Below are positions 57,777-64,000 of a stretch of DNA of 64,000 nt, one piece after another. Origin of the DNA: Helianthus annuus (lineage: Eukaryota; Streptophyta; Magnoliopsida; Asterales; Asteraceae). The DNA is taken from assembly GCF_002127325.2 (NCBI RefSeq), contig NC_035436.2:18238205-18302204 (forward strand), given 5' to 3'. The stretch's first letter is position 1. Each line of letters opens with the position of its first letter. A program made the position numbers and the translations under genes. A model generated the notes under the pieces. That model had not been told where the DNA came from and ran no database searches. It worked only from the letters and a program-made list of their open reading frames with translations.

Positions 57777-58991
57777 CTAGTGGTCACGTTTCTTCTTTTT
57801 GCCCTTTAGTAGGTTCGCCAAGCCTTTGAGAAATCCTCGGTGGCTTTTCTTTTCTTCCTCGAACTCTCTCTCCACACGATCTAGTCGATGGAGTATTTTT
57901 TCCTGTTCAGGAGGAGAGAAACGTGGTTGTGGCGCTTGATGCGGAACTGGAGGTCTGGGAGGTATTGGATACCCATGAGCTGAGTAGTCCGTTGGTCCCA
58001 TGTTTCCATGTGCTCCGTCAGGGTAGCGCGCATTATATCTTGCCGACACCACATATGGGTCGCGCTCATAGCCGTAGTTGTATTGTGCTTGTGATGGTTC
58101 GAACGGGTTGTAAGCCGTTGGACCCGTGTAAGCAGGTATGGGTTGGTCATACCCAAACGGTGGCGAATTTTGTGCAGCTGGTGCGGAGTTCGCCTCCTGT
58201 ATAGGACTTGAAGGTCCTTCTTCTTGTAGTGGCGGATAGTGGCTACTACTAGAATGTCGAGGAGTGCTGAAGTGGATACCCCCTCCTCCTCGTGTAGACA
58301 TACGAGCATTTGTCCTCCTACGCCTTGGCGGATCAGGTATTACTGGTTGCGCCGGTGGCGGAGGTGGTGGCGTAACTGCCACAAAGCGTGAATCCTCAGA
58401 GGGATCCTGTGGATGTCGCGGTTGTTGAGATGTCTGTTGAGGTGGCGTGTAGTACCACTCATGTCGGTCGAACAACGCTTGGAAACTGTCTGGTCCCTGA
58501 TAGGGTGTGCCATGGAAGGATGACCCATCAGAGACTTCTATCGGATGCGTGGGCGTACCACGAGCAGGTTCAGTTGGATCAGTATCTTCATCCATATGGT
58601 CCTCGGAGAAGTGATCTTGTGGCCCTAGTGGAACAAAACCTGAAGGTTCCTGTATGTAGTCAGCCGGATTAAACTGACCTATGAAGTAGGGAGTAGGGTC
58701 TTCGTAATTTCGGTGCGATACCGAACGTTGTAGAGGTATGAAGGAAGGTTGTGGGTTTTTGGGATCATTCTCTGAGTTTGGCCCAAAGGAGTGCCGATAA
58801 GATGGCGTCGAGCTGTGCGAGGTGGAATGCCTCGCGGGTTCGTAAAGATCTCTTCGTCGTTGTGGCTCTTCGCTCCGTGTCATCGAAGGATGTCTTGTAC
58901 CAGATGGTCCAGCTTCGTTATCGTGATGTGTCACGACTTCTCCTCTGCCTCTTCTTCCCCTTCCTCTTCCTCGGAATATAACAGGTGGCAT
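57777..58991 (-). CDS. Extra pre-gag ORF (ORF0) of element 2, function unknown
   Basis: 404 intact codons from the ATG at 58991 (MPPVIFRGRGRGRRGRG). Homologous along its length to ORF0 of element 1. It has an Arg/Gly-rich N-terminus; conserved EPARHS, VPLGPQDHFS, MDEDTDP, HPIEVSDGS, RRTNARMSTRGG and YNPFEP blocks; a Pro/Gln-rich middle; and a C-terminal helix EQEKILHRLDRVEREFEEE followed by a Lys-rich tail. No cysteine knuckle, protease or membrane segment. It stays open here although gag-pol in the same copy carries two frameshifts. I cannot assign a domain. Confidence 0.75.
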   Translation of the reverse strand: MPPVIFRGRGRGRRGRGEVVTHHDNEAGPSGTRHPSMTRSEEPQRRRDLYEPARHSTSHSSTPSYRHSFGPNSENDPKNPQPSFIPLQRSVSHRNYEDPTPYFIGQFNPADYIQEPSGFVPLGPQDHFSEDHMDEDTDPTEPARGTPTHPIEVSDGSSFHGTPYQGPDSFQALFDRHEWYYTPPQQTSQQPRHPQDPSEDSRFVAVTPPPPPPAQPVIPDPPRRRRTNARMSTRGGGGIHFSTPRHSSSSHYPPLQEEGPSSPIQEANSAPAAQNSPPFGYDQPIPAYTGPTAYNPFEPSQAQYNYGYERDPYVVSARYNARYPDGAHGNMGPTDYSAHGYPIPPRPPVPHQAPQPRFSPPEQEKILHRLDRVEREFEEEKKSHRGFLKGLANLLKGKKKKRDH

Positions 58992-59118
58992 TTTCCTGCT
59001 TTATAAATCTTTAAATTCCAATAATAAAAGAAAAGACAAAATTTTGTTATTCCTCCTCGAATTGTTATTCCAATTTTGTCCTAGGTTCTTGTCTAGACTC
59101 AAGTATGTGCAATTGTGT

Positions 59119-59162
59119 CATTGAGATTAAACACAATAGGATAGTGTTTAATTCACTCAATG
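59119..59162 (-). promoter_or_regulatory. PBS-proximal bulged hairpin, element 2
   Basis: On the minus strand CATTGAG, a TGA bulge, ATTAAACAC, a 9-nt loop, GTGTTTAAT and CTCAATG form a 16-bp stem with one bulge, at the same spacing from the PBS as in element 1. Confidence 0.6.
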
Positions 59163-59164
59163 TT

Positions 59165-59177
59165 GGCTCTGATACCA
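59165..59177 (-). other. Primer-binding site (initiator tRNA-Met), element 2
   Basis: GGCTCTGATACCA on the plus strand is the reverse complement of TGGTATCAGAGCC. It is three bases from the 5' LTR. Confidence 0.92.
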
Positions 59178-59180
59178 ACC

Positions 59181-62100
59181 TGTCACACCCCGAATTCCAC
59201 GTGTCTCACCGGTGGGCCCGGTGGGGGATTACCGTGACGATGTTGGCAACAATATAGTCAAACCACACAATTATATAATGCACAGCGGAAGCTTAAGATA
59301 AATATATAAATTTCAACCTCTGGTTGTAATATCAAATGTATTACAGAAGTTGAATATATCCACAGTGGATCAAAAAGTAATAAATATTGTTCATTCAGAT
59401 GCAGCATCGAGTTTGCGAGACTATGTACGATGCTTAGGACGCCTATACCAGCCCATTTCGTATAGTACCTGCACTTAATATTTTTGGGGAAAATACGTCA
59501 GTTTACACTGGTAAATACATTCAACTGACACATTTGAAAATGTTTATTAAAATTGATTTGAATGCACAAGGCACAAACTCTTTTATAACTTGGGAAAATT
59601 ATTAAAATCTTGTGAACGTTTTACATGTTCTTTTATGCGTTCAGTAGCCCGGGTCGTGCCGGGTTAAAGATTTATAGACACACCACATTGCGTAAAACCG
59701 TAGTATAAAAACCAACGGCTACGTCTTTTAATTTTATTGTCGACAATATATACCGGGTGTACGCCTACACCGGGATGTCGATGGTCGTGGCCATTTCGTA
59801 AAATGATGCCAAGGATATCCGGGACAACGGTCATTAAACCCCCCAAAGGCTTGTAAGAAACAAAACTGTTTAAATGAGCCGATCATATTATTTAATTAAC
59901 CACCTAAGCGATGGAAGAATATAATGCTCAATCAAGCGGTATTAATATACCGTAACCCAAGCCCATATAGGGGAAATAAGTTAAAGTATTTACCTTTGCA
60001 AGTATATATCCTTAGTTCGATTAAATCGCCGATAGCTTTTACCGGGGCTCCTAATCTGGAACGAAGGTTTTAATTAACCTCTTAGAATCCTAACGGGTCC
60101 TTATATTAGCCGTAGCCTAGACCGGTTGGTTCCGATATATATAGATATGGTTTAATCGCGTGAAAGGCGAAAACCGAGAATGGAATGTGATTCTGCCCCA
60201 AACAAGTTCAGAGACTTGTTTTATATGGGTTCAAGGTTCACACTCTGGATTTTGGGGTTCAAATAATATAATTTGACCCGTATCGGCTAATTTATGAAAA
60301 CTAGTTTCATAAGCCGAACCGGACGCGCAATAGGCGAAACGGTTAACCATGAGAGTCTTACGCTTATTTCCTAAGTCGATATGCCTTAAAGAGGTTGTGG
60401 TATCAGTAGGATACCTTCCGTGATGCCCGTAACGAGTTTAAGTTAATATTACGCCCCGTAGGGACTTTTCGGTCATTTTAAAGACTTTAAAAGGGCTTTT
60501 TGAGTTCTACAGGGAATCTGAGTTTCCCGAACAGCTTATAAAGCTTAAAATACTTTATTTATTATTTAAAATCAGTAGCAACTGGAATCGGGTCAAAAGA
60601 CCTTGTAGAACTCATGTTTTGGCCGAAAAGGGCATATTCGGTATTTACCGAACCGTAGCCATAACCGCAGGTTATGAGCGAGGTAAAAAATTATTAAAAA
60701 TCTTTAAAATTCCCAAAATATTATTTTAATACAGTGGGTAAAAGTTTTGGTGACGAAATCTTGGTTTAGATAGGTGTTATGCTAATTGCGCCGTTAATTA
60801 CTAAAGTTTACTTTAAATGCGCTAATTAGCATAACTCTCATTCTAGACCTCGGATTGACGTGAAACTTTAAGGACATGCTTATAATTTATTAAGCAAGGT
60901 TCTGGTCCGTTCACATATCCGAAATACTCGTTTTAATTTCAAAAGGCCGTTACGGTCAACTTTTAGGCGAATGACGGAAATGCGCAAAAGACTCGGATAA
61001 CTCATGAACCGATCACAGAGGTTTATATCAACATGTGACCTGGTCCTAAGAGAGTCCTAAGGCATATCTATACCTCACTAAAACGGGTCAGAACTGAAGT
61101 CAATGCAAAAGTCAAACTTTTGCGACATTCGGCTCCGAACCGGGTCAATATAGCAAATGGTCGATTCAAACGAGCGCAAACAAGTTTATATACTTAATAT
61201 CATATTTTATGAGTGTCAAAACTGGTTTCTTAGTATGTACATTACAGATTATGCATACATCGCTAAAATAGCTTTCTGTTGACTTTTTAACCGTACGTTT
61301 GACTCGATATTTGACATAGTTAGAGGGGTGATCAGGGGAAACCCTTTTAGAGGTTTATTACCCACATAATTACCAACTCAAAACAACTTTTGATTCGTCA
61401 TAAGACTGAACCATTTGCAAGTTATTGTAATGACAACCGTTAGTTACGACGGTTGTGTTTATAGGCTAAAACTATGGAAATGCAAGACCATATTGATTGT
61501 GAACGACTTACAGAAGTTGTTTCTTGCTTATAGAGCAGAGAAGAGTGCTTGGGAGCTCCTTAGAATGATCAGAGATGTATGTTTGAGTTGTGTGAATGTT
61601 ATGCACATAAGTTTGCTATTTATAGCCAAAGAAAGCACCTAAGATCATCACAACTCAGTCTACATTTGATCATGGATCATGGGCAGGTGTCCCTAAGTGA
61701 TATGGGTCAAGTGTAGGGTGCCCATGCCTCATTCATTGGTATTTGATCGTTCAAAGGCTCCAAAAGGCAAGTAGTTACAACTTTTCTGCATCTGGGCGTC
61801 CCACGCGACCCGCATGGAAGTCCCATGTATGTTTAATGCGGGTCGCCTGATATTCAAATATCAGGCGCGTAATTTAGGAGGCTCGCGACCCGCCTACACT
61901 TAGGCCATTACTTAACGCGGGTCGCGAGAGGCCTATTTTTCAGATTTTTAAAATCCTTTGTAATGATTATCAGAATCTGGTAATTAATAACGAAATCTTT
62001 CGTAATGATTTACCTGACCTTTCGGGTTTGAAGGGGGTAACTTTGCGGTTTGGCCCTCGGTTATTTACCGATAGGGGCCTCGTGTTATTTGCCCGCATTA

Positions 62101-62572
62101 TAAAGTCCCCGATTAGTTTATTAATTATTCAGAAAGCCTTAACTTTCATTATTGACGCTTTTAACCCTTCTCCTACGAATTCGAGTATAACTCTCTCGTT
62201 TTAAGACGGAACTTCGCGGAATTTATACAGTATATTCTAGTGAGCGTATAATACTGTTACGAAGCCTTGGGAACGTCAAAGGGTCACTCAGAGGTATAAT
62301 TAAACATGTTGACACAGTTAACCCCTGTAGCTCGTAATCTCTCACTTTCTTCCGCGTTTCGCTTCCGTACGATCTATGTTTTATTCGTTTGAAGGTACAA
62401 GCGTTATTTAGGGTTACTATACAGTATATTTACCCTTGTTGACATTTATAACCCTCGAATTTATATACTTTCAAGGTTTGTCAAAATTAGTCCTTTATTT
62501 ATTATAGATGCCACGTGTAATCAAATGACACGTGTTAACACATCATTGGACACAAAAATTCGAGGTGTTACA
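59181..62572 (-). repeat. 5' LTR of element 2 (3392 bp)
   Basis: Same length and nearly the same sequence as 48685-52076. Confidence 0.95.
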
Positions 62573-62577
62573 TAATC

Positions 62578-63368
62578 AGGTCTTACCATCTTGGCCGGGT
62601 CTTATAGTGACACCTGACTAGGTTTCACTCTTAAGATTCTTAATTAATGATTTGAATCTTTTTAACAGGTCTTACCATCTTGGCCCGGTCTTATCATTGA
62701 CCCGAAGGCTAGGTTTCACACTTAAGATTCTTAATTTATAATTATCGCAGAACAATTTTAAATTGAGGTGTTAAATATGGATCTGAATCTAATTATGGAA
62801 CTACCCTCTTGGCCCGATCTTAAAATGACACGTGGCTAGGTCTTGCCCCTTTTAGATTTTTCCATTTTATTATAATGGTAGATCTTACAAAAGGAAATAT
62901 TATTCTTCCATTTATTTAATATTCTTGTTTAGAATGAAAGTTTAAATTTAATCATTCCACTTTATGAAAATCAAAGTATAAGGTTGCCCTAAGCGGGACT
63001 TGAAAGGAATAAGGTTGTCCTCGTAGGGACTGAAAGATAATTATGTCCCTATAAGGACTTATTAAGGAAACGATCTTCAGCAAGAGGAGTTTCTTCTTCA
63101 TTCATTTCCTGAATGCTTCCTCCTTGGTTGCACGTTTCATCCTGGTCGCGGTACGAAGCTCAGCATTTCAGGGCTCCAGATGTGGAGAATTCTTATTACG
63201 GCTTCTTCGCTTGGCGACGTATCCAATATATTTGGAAGTAAAAATTTCTAGATTAGGATTGAGATATTCCTAAGTTAACTCTAGACTCGAATATGTGCAA
63301 TTGTGTCATTGAGATTAAACACAAAAGGATAGTGTTTAATTCACTCAATGTTGGCTCTGATACCAACC
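62578..63368 (-). mobile_element. Element 3, right remnant: leader region without ORF0
   Basis: Continues the spacer cut at 48684 (AATCTTTT joins to ATCAGGTCTTACCATC across the TSD). The block GGTCTTACCATCTTGGCC is repeated twice. Two short hairpins (GTCC TCGTAG GGAC at 63017-63030, GTCC CTATAA GGAC at 63045-63058) match the arrays of elements 1 and 2. Between them and the PBS only about 300 bp remain, with no long frame, so ORF0 is deleted or was never present. The bulged hairpin is at 63307-63350 and the PBS complement at 63353-63365. Confidence 0.7.
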
Positions 63369-64000
63369 TGTCACACCCCGATTTCCACGTGTCTCACCGG
63401 TGGGCCCGGTGGGGGATTACTGTGACGTAGTTGGCAACAATATAGTCAAACCACACAATATATATGAATGCACAGCGGAAGCAAAAGATAAATATATTAT
63501 ATTCCGAATAAAAGTAATATCCAAGTATTACAACGGAAGGTAAGGGATCCACAGGCAGATCTATAAACATTGTTCTACAGACTTTAGACGCCTAGAACTT
63601 GCAAGATTCCTTATTAATGTCCTGAGCAGCTTCCAGCCTATTACGTACTTGTACCTGTCACTTAGACTTTTGAAAATACGTCAGTTTTCACTGGTAAATA
63701 CACTTAACTGACTCATTTGAAAAGAGTTTAGGAAAATTGATTTAGATGCACCAGGCACAAATTATTTTGACACTTTGATTAAAATGCACAGAGGCAAAAT
63801 TAATCTTTTATAACTTGAACAATCATAATTATGATCTTGTATACAGATTTACATGTTCGTTGTACGTTCAGGGCCCGATGTAGAAACCGAGTCAAGATTA
63901 ACAGACACGTCACAAGTATAGGCCCACTGAGCGTGAGATACCGTTTCCCTTATGCAACTGTCAGGTGTATGCCTACACCCCGTGCATAAGACGTGACCAT
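63369..64000 (-). repeat. Element 3 5' LTR, partial (runs off the window)
   Basis: Begins TGTCACACCCCG next to the PBS complement and is diverged from the LTR of element 2 after the first ~100 bp. Continues beyond the window. Confidence 0.8.

Larger units (their letters stand above)
48685..62572 (-). mobile_element. Element 2: young full-length Tekay-type chromovirus, nested in element 3
   Basis: 13.9 kb on the minus strand with TSD TAATC (48680-48684 and 62573-62577). Order in its own sense: LTR, PBS, bulged hairpin, ORF0, hairpin array and 43-bp repeats, gag-pol, PPT, LTR. Both LTRs are 3392 bp. By eye I noted about five substitutions and no indels between them, so insertion was very recent. 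Gag-pol has two single-base deletions (near 55180 and near 52722), so it cannot make the full polyprotein unless these are sequencing errors. It resembles element 1 throughout but has distinct LTRs. Confidence 0.94.

Overview
This window is plant nuclear DNA, eukaryotic throughout. It has intron-containing genes, a DYW-type pentatricopeptide-repeat (PPR) gene, a Kunitz inhibitor gene and dense layers of plant transposons. The styles of the Ty3 long terminal repeats (LTRs), the Copia element and the MITEs suggest a composite (Asteraceae), but that is an inference from overall character. Only two loci look like intact host genes: a Kunitz/miraculin-like inhibitor (31477-32055, +) and a two-exon DYW PPR editing factor (34507-37212, -). 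Almost everything else is mobile DNA.

Layout, left half. 1-675 is CGATCG-rich repeat DNA. 676-14727 is a full-length Tekay/Del-type chromovirus (element 1, +) with 3.5 kb LTRs, an extra ORF before gag, and gag-pol broken by one TGA. 14728-15949 is the 3' part of another LTR. It is followed by one exon resembling COP9 signalosome subunit 7 and a Helitron-like 3' end (to 17051). 17052-20087 is AT-rich and repeat-derived. 20088-27871 is a minus-strand Ty3 LTR bounded by a 5 bp duplication (GGTTA), split by a gag-only Copia element (20647 to about 26.4 kb).

Middle. 27872-30860 has no gene. The Kunitz gene is followed closely by a 1.5 kb Mutator-like element (32350-33875, 9 bp TSD). The PPR gene has a minisatellite-filled intron and a 376 bp Mutator-type MITE just upstream (9 bp TSD). 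38.5-43.5 kb holds a 15 bp minisatellite, hAT-like elements (two with perfect 8 bp TSDs) and a Helitron-like end. 43.9-46.0 kb holds a NAM-associated gene relic and a 5'-truncated non-LTR retrotransposon tail with an R2-like zinc-finger/endonuclease signature. 46891 looks like a Helitron 5' end followed by a captured two-exon gene start.

Right end. 48685-62572 is a very young Tekay-type element (element 2, -, TSD TAATC, LTRs of identical length). It is nested inside an older relative (element 3, -, about 47.9-48.7 kb plus 62.6-64 kb and beyond). Comparing the three related elements is the most informative part of the window. They share a bulged hairpin beside the primer-binding site and an array of short hairpins upstream of gag. 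Both show compensatory base changes, which suggests conserved RNA structures. Two of the three also carry an extra proline-rich, basic-ended ORF of unknown function.
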